Below, in pieces: positions 8,038-15,773 of a stretch of 64,000 nucleotides of DNA. The notes beneath the pieces are model-generated. The model made no database searches and had not been told where the DNA came from. It worked only from the letters and a program-made list of their open reading frames with translations. Position 1 is the first letter of the stretch. The number at the start of each line of letters is the position of its first letter. The translations under genes and the position numbers were made by a program. This stretch comes from Pseudomonas sp. 21 (lineage in GTDB: Bacteria > Pseudomonadota > Gammaproteobacteria > Pseudomonadales > Pseudomonadaceae), in contig NZ_JYOA01000008.1 of the NCBI RefSeq assembly GCF_000955805.1, forward strand, positions 106,187-170,186, written 5' to 3'.

Positions 8038-10847
8038 CAGCAGATCTCCGTCGGTTGGTCGTGGCTGGGGAGTGCCGGCGAGAGCGCCTGCGGCAGCGCG
8101 AAGATGAAGGTGGAGCCCGGCCCATCGTGGGTGGTGGCCCAGACCCGGCCGGCATGGTGCTCGATGATCGAGCGGCTGACCCACAGGCCGATGCCCATGC
8201 CTGACTGCTTGGTGCTGAAGAAGGCGTCAAAGAGGCGGCCGGCGTCCTCCGGGGCGAAGCCCGCGCCGTTGTCGCGCACCGCCAGGAAGATGCTCGCGTC
8301 CAGGTCATGGCCGGTGCTGATGCGCAGTTGCCGGGGGCGGTCGTGCACTTCGTCCAGCGCATCGATGGCATTGAGGATGAGGTTGAGGATCACCTGCTGC
8401 AGTTGCACGCGGTCGCCGCTCACGGCGGGCAATTGCTCCGGCAACGTGGGCAGCACCGTCACGCCGTGGCGCTGCAGTTCGTTGTGCAGCATGGCGAGGA
8501 CTTCTCGGGTGGCCTCGTTCAGGTCCACCTCTTCGCTGACCGCTTCATGGCGGGCGAACAGGGCACGCAGGCGCTTGATCACGTCCGCCGCGCGGTTGCC
8601 GTCGCGGATGGTGCGCCGCGCGGTTTCCCGAGCGCCTTCCAGGTTGGGAGTCTGCGCACCCAGCATGCGCAGGCAGGTGCTGGCATTGGTGATGATGCCC
8701 GACAGCGGCTGGTTGACCTCGTGGGCGATGGACGCGGTCAGCGCGCCCAGGCTGGCCACACGGGCCACGTGCGCCAGTTCGGCGCGGGTCCGGTGCAGGG
8801 TTTCCTCGGCGAGGCGGCGCTGGGTGACGTCCTGCGCCGTGGCGATGTACAGCAGCGCGCCGTCGGCTTCGCGGGTGGCCTGGGCGACCAGGTGGACGTG
8901 GCGCAGGGCGCCGCTGGGAAGCAGCAGCCGGTGTTCGTGCTCGAAGTCGCAGCCGTCGCGGCGCTGGCGCCTGAGTATTTCTTCCACGGTGGCGCGGTCG
9001 TCCGGGTGGATGCGCGAGAAGATCAGCTCGAAGCTCGGCGTCAGGCCCGGCTGCAGGTCGAGGAGCCGGTAGATTTCCTCCGACCAGGCGATCTCGTCGT
9101 TGTCCACGCGCCAGGAAAAGGTGCCGGTGAGGCTGATGCGCTGGGCCTTGGCCAGGAAGGCTTCGCTCTGCCGCAGGGCGGCTTCGCTGCGGGCGCGATC
9201 AATGGCGATGCTGGCGAGGTGGGTGAACTGCGAGATCAGCGCGCACTGGTTTTCGTCCATCACCTGGGGCTGGGCGAAGTAGACCGAGAGGATGCCGCTC
9301 ACCTCGCCGTGGTTGGCCACCACCGGTATTGCCGCCAGCGCCCGCAGCCCGCAAGCCCGTGCCTGTTGCCGCCACTCGGGCCAGCGGGTTTCACCGTACA
9401 GGTCGTCGACCTGCACGGTGGCGTTGTCGAGCACGACTTGCGCTTGCGGACTGCCATGAGCTTCCACCGGCTGGCCATCCGCGCCGCCGTACATCGAAGG
9501 CGGCAGATGCGGTGCGGCGCCGGCCTGCAGGCGTGGCGTCGCTTCCGGCATTCGGCCATGGCGGGGCGCGACCAGCGTGATGGCGCAGCGGCTGCCCTCG
9601 AGGTTGGCTTCCACCAGTTCGCAAAGGGTTTCCAGCACCTGCGGCAGGGCGCAGCCGCCGGCCATCAGGCCGAGCAGGCGTTTCTCGCCGGCCAGCAGCA
9701 GCTCGGCGCGCTTGCGCACATGGATGTCGGTGTTGCCGCCGTACCATTTCAGCACGCGGCCGGCCGCGTCCAGCTGGGGCACCGCGCGGATGAGGAACCA
9801 GCGATAGCTGCCGTCGAAGCGCCGCAGGCGCGCTTCGAACTCGCCGGCGCTGCCCGCTTCCAGCAAGCCCTGCCAGTAGACGCCCAGTGCCGGCGCGTCT
9901 TCGGGGTGCAGGGCGGTCATCCAGCCGACACCGGCGGCGCTCTCCGCCGTCATGCCGGTGTAGTCGAACCAGCGCTGGTTGAGGAATTCCACGCTGCCGT
10001 CGGGATCGGTGCGCCAGACGAAGCCTGGCACGGCGTCGATCAGGGTGCGCAGGCGGTCTTCGGAAACGCTGACTTCCTCCAGTGCACTGGCCAGTGACTG
10101 CTGGGCCTGGGCGATCAATGCCTGGTCGCGCCGCTGCTCGTCGATGTCCACCTTCAGCACGAACCAGCGCTGGATATGCCCCTCGGCGTCGCGGTGGGGC
10201 AGGGCGCGCACGTGGAACCAGCGGTAGATGCCGTCCGCGCCGCGCACCCGCTGCTGGAAGTTGTACGGCTCGCCGCTGGCCACCGAGTGCTTCCAGGCGG
10301 CCAGCGCGGAGGGCAGGTCGTCGGGGTGGATGGTGTCGGAACTGGTCCAGTGACGCAGCTCCTCGAAGCTGGCGCCCAGGTAGTCGCTGTTGTGCCGGTT
10401 GACGCACTCCAGCTCGCCGGCGGGTGTCATCAGCGAAATCAGCGCGGGGATGCTGTCGATCAGGTCCTGGGTCTCCCGCGTCACGGTCACGGGGGGTGCA
10501 GGCAGCAGGTCCTCGATGTCGATGTTCTGGCCGCACCAGCCGGCGGGCTCGCCGAGGTCGTGGGTGAGCGGGCGGGCGCGCAGCAGGAAGCGGCGGTACA
10601 CCCCATCATGGCGCCGCAGGCGTGCCTGCAGGTCGCGCGGGACGCCGGTCTGGCGGAGGGCGTTCCAGCCGTGCTGCAGCGCCGACAGATCGTCGGGGTG
10701 CACCAGCGCCTGCCAGGCAGGCTCGCCGGCGGCGTCGAGGCTGCGCCCGGCATAGAGCCGCCAGGCCTGGTTGACGCTTTCCAGGCGGCCTTCGGCGTTG
10801 GCGGTCCACGCCATGTCGGGCAGCTTGTCGACGACTTCGTTGTGCAT
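8037..10847 (-). CDS. Multi-PAS/GAF sensor histidine kinase
   Basis: A 936-residue kinase without obvious membrane helices, so probably cytoplasmic. Three PAS domains with PAC-like ends occupy about residues 1-115, 125-240 and 262-385, a GAF domain about 390-555, a fourth PAS about 560-690, then HisKA with H709 in 'SIAHEVNQPLSG' and a C-terminal HATPase_c with N, 'DNGAGF' and 'GMGIGLW' boxes. The HEVNQPL form of the H box is typical of the FixL/TodS-related class that pairs with FixJ-type regulators. GGGAGAGGA precedes the ATG. It is the first gene of the leftward operon and is divergent from the hydrolase operon. Signal sensed is unknown; aromatic or redox ligands would be in keeping with the class. 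Confidence 0.92.
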   Translation of the reverse strand: MHNEVVDKLPDMAWTANAEGRLESVNQAWRLYAGRSLDAAGEPAWQALVHPDDLSALQHGWNALRQTGVPRDLQARLRRHDGVYRRFLLRARPLTHDLGEPAGWCGQNIDIEDLLPAPPVTVTRETQDLIDSIPALISLMTPAGELECVNRHNSDYLGASFEELRHWTSSDTIHPDDLPSALAAWKHSVASGEPYNFQQRVRGADGIYRWFHVRALPHRDAEGHIQRWFVLKVDIDEQRRDQALIAQAQQSLASALEEVSVSEDRLRTLIDAVPGFVWRTDPDGSVEFLNQRWFDYTGMTAESAAGVGWMTALHPEDAPALGVYWQGLLEAGSAGEFEARLRRFDGSYRWFLIRAVPQLDAAGRVLKWYGGNTDIHVRKRAELLLAGEKRLLGLMAGGCALPQVLETLCELVEANLEGSRCAITLVAPRHGRMPEATPRLQAGAAPHLPPSMYGGADGQPVEAHGSPQAQVVLDNATVQVDDLYGETRWPEWRQQARACGLRALAAIPVVANHGEVSGILSVYFAQPQVMDENQCALISQFTHLASIAIDRARSEAALRQSEAFLAKAQRISLTGTFSWRVDNDEIAWSEEIYRLLDLQPGLTPSFELIFSRIHPDDRATVEEILRRQRRDGCDFEHEHRLLLPSGALRHVHLVAQATREADGALLYIATAQDVTQRRLAEETLHRTRAELAHVARVASLGALTASIAHEVNQPLSGIITNASTCLRMLGAQTPNLEGARETARRTIRDGNRAADVIKRLRALFARHEAVSEEVDLNEATREVLAMLHNELQRHGVTVLPTLPEQLPAVSGDRVQLQQVILNLILNAIDALDEVHDRPRQLRISTGHDLDASIFLAVRDNGAGFAPEDAGRLFDAFFSTKQSGMGIGLWVSRSIIEHHAGRVWATTHDGPGSTFIFALPQALSPALPSHDQPTEIC

Positions 10848-10909
10848 ACCGGTCCTCTCCCGGCGCTAGCCGTGGGGCGAGCATGCGCCTTGCTGGCGGG
10901 GCTGCCAAT

Positions 10910-10923
10910 GATACCTAGGTGTC
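10910..10923. promoter_or_regulatory. Palindromic box GATACC-TA-GGTGTC
   Basis: Imperfect inverted repeat with one mismatch between arms, located 63 bases before the kinase start. It shares the ACC-N2-GGT core and outer GA...TC with the next site 50 bases away (start to start, almost five helical turns), which suggests paired dimer binding on one DNA face. Confidence 0.5.
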
Positions 10924-10959
10924 GGCCGCGGTACCGCTAGTGCGTCACGCGCCGGGCCC

Positions 10960-10973
10960 GATACCAAGGTATC
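10960..10973. promoter_or_regulatory. Palindromic box GATACC-AA-GGTATC
   Basis: Perfect 6-bp inverted arms around AA in the divergent region between the kinase operon and the hydrolase operon. It is the best-conserved member of the four ACC-N2-GGT sites in the window and a likely operator for the FixJ-type regulator encoded at 6962-7633. Confidence 0.55.
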
Positions 10974-10977
10974 GACC

Positions 10978-10993
10978 GACACCATGGTGCAAT
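10978..10993. promoter_or_regulatory. Palindromic ACC-N2-GGT box, second copy of the 16-mer
   Basis: GACACCATGGTGCAAT, identical over 16 bases to 2038-2053. It sits five bases after the preceding palindrome, about 75 bases before the hydrolase start, where an activator or -35 region would be expected. Confidence 0.45.
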
Positions 10994-11068
10994 CGCGGCG
11001 CCTCCCGGGCTTTGGTGAGATCGCTGCAGGTCGCCGATCCGTCGACCAGTGAACCAGGGAGATCGACC

Positions 11069-12418
11069 ATGCCAGCCGCCCCGTTATCGCCTCATCTTCG
11101 CCGCCGCTTCAGCCGCACGCTCATGGCCTCCGCCGTGGGCCTGTTCCTGCTCGGCGACGGGCAGCACCATCTGATGCAGCAAACCTTCGCTGCCACTGCC
11201 AGCCGTACCGCGCCGGCCGATGAGAGTGTGCGGCCGTACCGCATCCAGGTACCCCAGGAGCAACTGGAGGACCTGCGTCGGCGCATTGCCGCGACACGCT
11301 GGCCGGACCGCGAGACGGTCAAGGATGCCTCGCAGGGCATCCAGCTGGAGAAGGTCCGCGCGCTGGTGGAGTACTGGGGCAAGGACTACGACTGGCGACG
11401 CGCCGAAGCCAGGCTCAATGCGCTGCCGCAGTTCGTCACCCGCATCGATGGCGTGGACATCCAGTTCATCCACGTGCGCTCGAAAGAGCCGCACGCCATG
11501 CCGCTGATCCTCACCCACGGCTGGCCCGGCTCGCCGCTGGAGTTCCTCAGGACCATCGGCCCGCTGACCGATCCGGTGGCCCATGGCGGGCGCGCGGAAG
11601 ACGCCTTCGACGTGGTGATCCCGGCGATCCCCGGCCATGGTTTTTCCGGCAAGCCGACCACCACCGGCTGGGGCCCGGACCGGGTGGCCGGCGCCTGGGA
11701 CGTGCTGATGAAGCGCCTGGGCTACAGCCACTATGTGTCCCAGGGCGGCGACCATGGCTCGGTGATCTCCGATGCCCTCGGCCGCCTGGCCCCGCCCGGC
11801 CTGCTCGGGATCCACCTGAACATGCCGGCGACGGTGCCGCCGGAACTGGTCGGGCCGATCAACAGTGGCGCCCCGGCGCCGGCCGGGCTGGGCGCCGACG
11901 AGCGCCGCGCCTTCGACGCGCTGAGTACCTTCTTCGGCCGCAATGCCGCCTACGGCGCGATGATGGTGACTCGCCCGCAGACCATCGGCTATTCCCTGGC
12001 CGATTCGCCCGCCGGCATGGCCGCGTGGATGTACGAGAAGTTCGCCGCCTGGACCGACAGCGGCGGCGAGCCCGAGCGCGTGCTGAGCCGCGACGAGATG
12101 CTCGACGACATCTCGCTCTACTGGCTGACCAACACCGGCGCTTCCTCCTCGCGCTTCTACTGGGAAAACAACAACAACAACTTCAGCGCCGCCGCGCAGA
12201 AGACCGACCGGATCAAGGTGCCGGTGGCCATCACCGTGTTCCCCGGCGAGATCTACCGCGCGCCGAAAAGCTGGGCGCAGCGCGCCTATCCCTCGCTGGC
12301 CTACTTCCACGCGGTGGACAAGGGCGGCCACTTCGCCGCCTGGGAGCAGCCGCAGCTGTTCAGCGAGGAACTGCGCGAAGCGTTCCGCCCGCTGCGAGCC
12401 AGCCTGACCAGCCACTAG
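11069..12418 (+). CDS. Exported epoxide hydrolase-family protein (EHN + alpha/beta hydrolase)
   Basis: A 449-residue protein. The N-terminus contains 'RRRFSRTLMASAVGLFLL', a twin-arginine-like motif before a hydrophobic stretch, so export (possibly by Tat) is predicted. After it comes the epoxide-hydrolase N-terminal domain (about residues 50-160) and an alpha/beta hydrolase fold with 'HGWPGSP' oxyanion region, nucleophile D228 in 'QGGDHGS', acid candidate E394 in 'FPGEIYRAP' and H421 in 'KGGHFAAWEQ'. These match microsomal-type epoxide hydrolases and juvenile-hormone-type relatives; substrate unknown. Start taken at 11069 after GGGAGATCG; an in-frame upstream extension would cover the operator region. 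It is first in a four-gene run. Confidence 0.88.
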   Translation: MPAAPLSPHLRRRFSRTLMASAVGLFLLGDGQHHLMQQTFAATASRTAPADESVRPYRIQVPQEQLEDLRRRIAATRWPDRETVKDASQGIQLEKVRALVEYWGKDYDWRRAEARLNALPQFVTRIDGVDIQFIHVRSKEPHAMPLILTHGWPGSPLEFLRTIGPLTDPVAHGGRAEDAFDVVIPAIPGHGFSGKPTTTGWGPDRVAGAWDVLMKRLGYSHYVSQGGDHGSVISDALGRLAPPGLLGIHLNMPATVPPELVGPINSGAPAPAGLGADERRAFDALSTFFGRNAAYGAMMVTRPQTIGYSLADSPAGMAAWMYEKFAAWTDSGGEPERVLSRDEMLDDISLYWLTNTGASSSRFYWENNNNNFSAAAQKTDRIKVPVAITVFPGEIYRAPKSWAQRAYPSLAYFHAVDKGGHFAAWEQPQLFSEELREAFRPLRASLTSH

Positions 12419-12490
12419 CCGCAAATTCCACTCGATCGCCGCTTGCCGGCAACCACCGGGCAGGCCACGTGCCTGCCCTGGAGACCCGTG

Positions 12491-13498
12491 ATGAACCCGT
12501 TCAAGCAACCGCTTCTCGGCGCCTCGGCGCTGGCCATCGCCCTCGTGCAATTCACCTCCTGCTCGGTGGCGCAGGCCGCTACCGCGTCGTCGACAGACCC
12601 GGCCTTCGGCCCGCTCAAGCACGTCGACGCCGGCCTGCTCAACGTCGCCTACGCCGAAGCCGGCCCGGCCGATGGCCCGGTGGTGATCCTGCTGCACGGC
12701 TGGCCGTATGACATCCACAGCTACACCGAAGTGGCGCCGCAACTGGCCGCCAAGGGCTATCACGTGCTGGTTCCCTATGCCCGCGGCTACGGCGAAACGC
12801 GCTTCCTTTCCGCCTCGACGCGGCGCAATGGCGAGCCGGCCGCGCTGGCAGTGGACGTCATCGACTTCATGGATGCACTGAAGATCAAAAGCGCCGTGCT
12901 GGCCGGCTACGACTGGGGCGCGCGTTCGGCGGACATCGTCGCGGCGCTCTGGCCGGAGCGGGTTAAGGCGCTGGTGTCGGTCAGCGGTTACCTGATCGGC
13001 AGCCAGGAAGCGGGCAAGGCGCCGCTGCCGCCGGCCGCCGAGTTGCAGTGGTGGTACCAGTTCTACTTCTCCACCGAGCGCGGCAAGGCCGGCTATGACA
13101 AGTACCGCCATGAGTTCGCCAGGCTGATCTGGCAACTGGCCTCGCCGCAGTGGAAGTTCGACGACGCCACCTTCGAGCGCAGCGCCCAGGCGCTGGACAA
13201 CCCCGACCACGGCGCAATCTCCATCCACAACTACCGCTGGCGCCTGAACCTCGCCGAAGGCGAGCCGCGCTACGCGGAACTGGAGAAGAAGCTCGCGGCC
13301 TTCCCGGCCATCAAGGTGCCGACCATCACCCTCGAAGGCGATGCCAACGGCGCCCCGCACCCGCCGGCGGAGGCCTACGCCAAGCGCTTCAGCGGCAAGT
13401 ACGAGTACCGCCTGATCAGCGGCGGCATCGGTCACAACCTGCCGCAGGAGGCGCCGGACGCCTTCGTCAAGGCAGTCGTCGACGCCGACCACCTGTGA
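12491..13498 (+). CDS. Exported alpha/beta hydrolase (epoxide hydrolase/dehalogenase-like)
   Basis: A 335-residue protein with a signal peptide (hydrophobic residues about 8-22, likely cleavage after 'VAQA'; a weak lipobox ending at the Cys in 'FTSC' is an alternative). The catalytic layout is 'HGWPYD', nucleophile D141 in 'GYDWGAR' and H315 in 'GIGHNLPQE', so an Asp rather than Ser nucleophile, as in epoxide hydrolases and haloalkane dehalogenases. A GGAG lies before the ATG. It follows the first hydrolase by 72 bases and precedes the P460 gene by 14, indicating one operon. Two periplasmic Asp-nucleophile hydrolases in a row suggests consecutive action on a related class of compounds, which is inference. 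Confidence 0.85.
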   Translation: MNPFKQPLLGASALAIALVQFTSCSVAQAATASSTDPAFGPLKHVDAGLLNVAYAEAGPADGPVVILLHGWPYDIHSYTEVAPQLAAKGYHVLVPYARGYGETRFLSASTRRNGEPAALAVDVIDFMDALKIKSAVLAGYDWGARSADIVAALWPERVKALVSVSGYLIGSQEAGKAPLPPAAELQWWYQFYFSTERGKAGYDKYRHEFARLIWQLASPQWKFDDATFERSAQALDNPDHGAISIHNYRWRLNLAEGEPRYAELEKKLAAFPAIKVPTITLEGDANGAPHPPAEAYAKRFSGKYEYRLISGGIGHNLPQEAPDAFVKAVVDADHL

Positions 13499-13512
13499 AC
13501 CGGAGAGCCGCC

Positions 13513-14013
13513 ATGAGCATCACTGGAACCACGCTGCGCGGCATCGTCCTGGCCGGTTTCGCCCTGCTGGTGACGGCGGGCGCCAGGGCCGACGGCGATG
13601 CCTCGCCGATCTACGGCGTGCGAATGCCCGAGGGCTACCGCCACTGGCAACTGGTGGCGCCGGCCCAGGAGGCAGCGCCGCTGAACGAACTGCGCGCCGT
13701 GCTGGGCAACGACATCGCCATGAAGGCCTACCGCGCCGGCACCTTGCCGTTCCCCGACGGCAGCGTGCTGGCCAAGCTCGCCTGGAAGCACGTGCAGTCG
13801 CCGGAGTTCGAGCCGGCGTCGATTCCCGGCGCCGCGACCACCGTGCAGTTCATGGTCAAGGACTCGAAGAAGTACGCGGCCACCGGGGGCTGGGGGTTCG
13901 CCCGCTTCATCGACGGCAAGCCCGCCGACGAGGCGCAGCACCAGACCTGCCTGGCCTGCCACCAGGCGCGGGTGAAGGACCACGACCTGGTTTTCACCCG
14001 CTACGCACCCTGA
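13513..14013 (+). CDS. Cytochrome P460-family haem protein
   Basis: A 166-residue protein with a Sec signal peptide (cleavage near 'GARA-DG') and the c-type haem motif CLACH at residues 146-150 close to the C-terminus, as in cytochrome P460 proteins, with the family block around 'ATTVQFMVKDSKKYAATGGWGF'-like residues ahead of it. P460 proteins bind haem covalently through CxxCH and sometimes an extra Lys cross-link; roles include hydroxylamine and NO chemistry, while many in heterotrophs have no known substrate. Its place between exported hydrolases and an SDR suggests a periplasmic redox role in the same pathway. Confidence 0.85.
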   Translation: MSITGTTLRGIVLAGFALLVTAGARADGDASPIYGVRMPEGYRHWQLVAPAQEAAPLNELRAVLGNDIAMKAYRAGTLPFPDGSVLAKLAWKHVQSPEFEPASIPGAATTVQFMVKDSKKYAATGGWGFARFIDGKPADEAQHQTCLACHQARVKDHDLVFTRYAP

Positions 14014-14044
14014 CCGCTGCTCCTTGAAAACCCTGGAGGTTCCC

Positions 14045-14881
14045 ATGAACCAACGATGGCTGATTACCGGTTGCTCCCGCGGGCTGGGCCGTGCGCTGGC
14101 CGAAGCGGTGCTGCAGGCCGGGCACCGCCTGCTGGCCACCGCCCGCGACCCGGACGCCCTGGCGGACCTCGCCCGGCTCTACCCGCAGACGCTGCGCCTC
14201 GCGCCACTGGACGTCACCGACCCCGCCGCCGCGCAGGACGCCGTGGCGCAGATGGTCGAGCAGTTCGGCGGGCTCGATGTGCTGGTCAACAACGCAGGCT
14301 TTGGCAACGTCAACTCGGTGGAGGACACCTCGCTGGAGGAGTTCCGCCGGGAGATCGAGACCAACCTGTTCGGCACCATCATCGTCACCAAGGCGGCGAT
14401 CCCGCTTCTGCGCCGGCAGCGCAGCGGCCACATCATCCAGCTGTCGTCGGTGGGCGGGCGCATCGGCGCGCCGGGACGCGCGCCCTATTCGGCGGCGAAG
14501 TGGGGCGTGGAAGGTTTCTCCGAAGTGCTGGCGCGGGAGATGGCGCAGGTCGGCGTGCGGGTGACGATCGTCGAGCCCGGCGGCCTGCGCACCGACTTTG
14601 CCGGCACCTCGACGACGCTCTCGGAAGGGCGCTTCGAGTACGACGCCGTGGTGGGCGCCGTGGCGCGCCGGCAGCGCACCTACGACGGCAATCAGCCCGG
14701 CGATCCCCAGCGCGCCGCTCAGGCGATCCTCGCGGTGGCCTGGATGGATCGTCCGCCGTTGCGCCTGGCCCTGGGCAGCGATGCGCTGCTGGCCATCGAG
14801 AACGCCGACAAGGCACGGCTGGCGGAGCTGCGCCTGTGGCGCGAGCTGAGCGAGTCCAGCGACTTTCCCCGCTCGGCATGA
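14045..14881 (+). CDS. Short-chain dehydrogenase/reductase
   Basis: A 278-residue classical SDR with cofactor motif TGCSRGLG (residues 8-15), 'NNAG' and the catalytic Ser in 'LSSVGG' with Y148 and K152 in 'YSAAK'. No signal peptide, so cytoplasmic. The ribosome site is TGGAGG. It is the last gene of the hydrolase/P460 operon, 31 bases after the P460 stop, and is followed by a strong terminator. NADP is the likelier cofactor judging by the 'RDPDAL' segment after the second strand, but this is weak evidence. Confidence 0.88.
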   Translation: MNQRWLITGCSRGLGRALAEAVLQAGHRLLATARDPDALADLARLYPQTLRLAPLDVTDPAAAQDAVAQMVEQFGGLDVLVNNAGFGNVNSVEDTSLEEFRREIETNLFGTIIVTKAAIPLLRRQRSGHIIQLSSVGGRIGAPGRAPYSAAKWGVEGFSEVLAREMAQVGVRVTIVEPGGLRTDFAGTSTTLSEGRFEYDAVVGAVARRQRTYDGNQPGDPQRAAQAILAVAWMDRPPLRLALGSDALLAIENADKARLAELRLWRELSESSDFPRSA

Positions 14882-14886
14882 GCGTT

Positions 14887-14936
14887 CCCCGCACGGTCCG
14901 AAATTCCCCCGAGCCGCCGTGCGGGGCTTTTTATTT
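14887..14936 (+). terminator. Rho-independent terminator after SDR gene
   Basis: Stem CCCCGCACGG (14887-14896) pairs with CCGTGCGGGG (14917-14926), followed by CTTTTTATTT. It closes the operon that starts at 11069. Confidence 0.8.
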
Positions 14937-14963
14937 CTCACATCCTCAGCAAGGAGATTCACC

Positions 14964-15737
14964 ATGAAAACAACCCTCACCGCCCTGGCGCTCGCCAGCG
15001 GCCTGCTGGCCGGCAGCGCTTTCGCGGCTCCGGTGAAACCGACGGTGGTGCTGGTGCATGGCGCCTTCGCCGACGCTTCCAGCTGGAACGGCGTGACCCG
15101 CCTCCTGGAAAAGGACGGCTACAGCGTGATCGCCGCCGCCAACCCGCTGCGCGGCGTGGCCAGCGATGGCGCCTACATCGGCAACATCGTCGGCAGCGTC
15201 AAGGGGCCGGTGGTGCTGGTGGGCCATTCCTACGGCGGCAACGTGATCAGCGCGGCAGCCAGCGACCGGGCCAACGTCAAGGCGCTGGTCTACGTCGCCG
15301 CGTTCGCCCCGCAGAAGGGCGAGAGCGCCGCCGAGCTCGCCGGCAAGTTCCCCGGCAGCACCCTCGGCCCGACCCTGGCCGCGCCGGTGGCACTGGCCGG
15401 TGGCGGCAAGGACCTGTACATCCAGCAGGACAAGTTCCACGACCAGTTCGCCGCCGATGTCCCCGCCGGCGAAGCCGCGCTGATGGCGGCGGCGCAGCGA
15501 CCGGTCACCGAGGCGGCGTTGAACGAGAAGGCTGGCGCGGCCGCCTGGACGGCGATTCCGTCTTGGTTCGTCTACGGCGACCAGGACCGCAATATCCCGC
15601 CGCAGGCCCTGGCTTTCATGGCGCAGCGCGCCCAGGCGAAGGACGTCGAGGTGGTACGCGGGGCTTCCCATGTGGTCATGGTCTCGCACCCCGAGGCGGT
15701 GGCGCGCGCCATCGAGAAGGCGGCTACCGGCTACTGA
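14964..15737 (+). CDS. Exported alpha/beta hydrolase, Ser nucleophile
   Basis: A 257-residue protein with a clean Sec signal peptide (cleavage after 'SAFA') and AAGGAG before the ATG. The fold has 'HGAFADASSW', nucleophile S89 in 'GHSYGG', acid D206 or D208 in 'YGDQDRN' and H236 in 'GASHVVM'. This is the small salicylate-esterase/MES-like branch of alpha/beta hydrolases, common in Pseudomonas. It is separated from the preceding operon by a terminator, so it has its own promoter, probably in the short interval or within the SDR gene. Substrate not identified. Confidence 0.88.
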   Translation: MKTTLTALALASGLLAGSAFAAPVKPTVVLVHGAFADASSWNGVTRLLEKDGYSVIAAANPLRGVASDGAYIGNIVGSVKGPVVLVGHSYGGNVISAAASDRANVKALVYVAAFAPQKGESAAELAGKFPGSTLGPTLAAPVALAGGGKDLYIQQDKFHDQFAADVPAGEAALMAAAQRPVTEAALNEKAGAAAWTAIPSWFVYGDQDRNIPPQALAFMAQRAQAKDVEVVRGASHVVMVSHPEAVARAIEKAATGY

Positions 15738-15773
15738 TGGCCGGGAACAGGCTGTTGCATGACGGCCGGCGCT

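Noticed and set aside
10978..10993. NtrC binding site (TGCACC-N5-GGTGCA like)
   Set aside because: The half-sites are only two bases apart, too close for NtrC, and no sigma-54 -24/-12 element is seen.
11084..13492. An 802-codon open frame on the minus strand opposite the two hydrolases
   Set aside because: Antisense shadow; repetitive Gly/Arg/His/Gln composition without domains, while the plus-strand hydrolases have catalytic residues and signal peptides.
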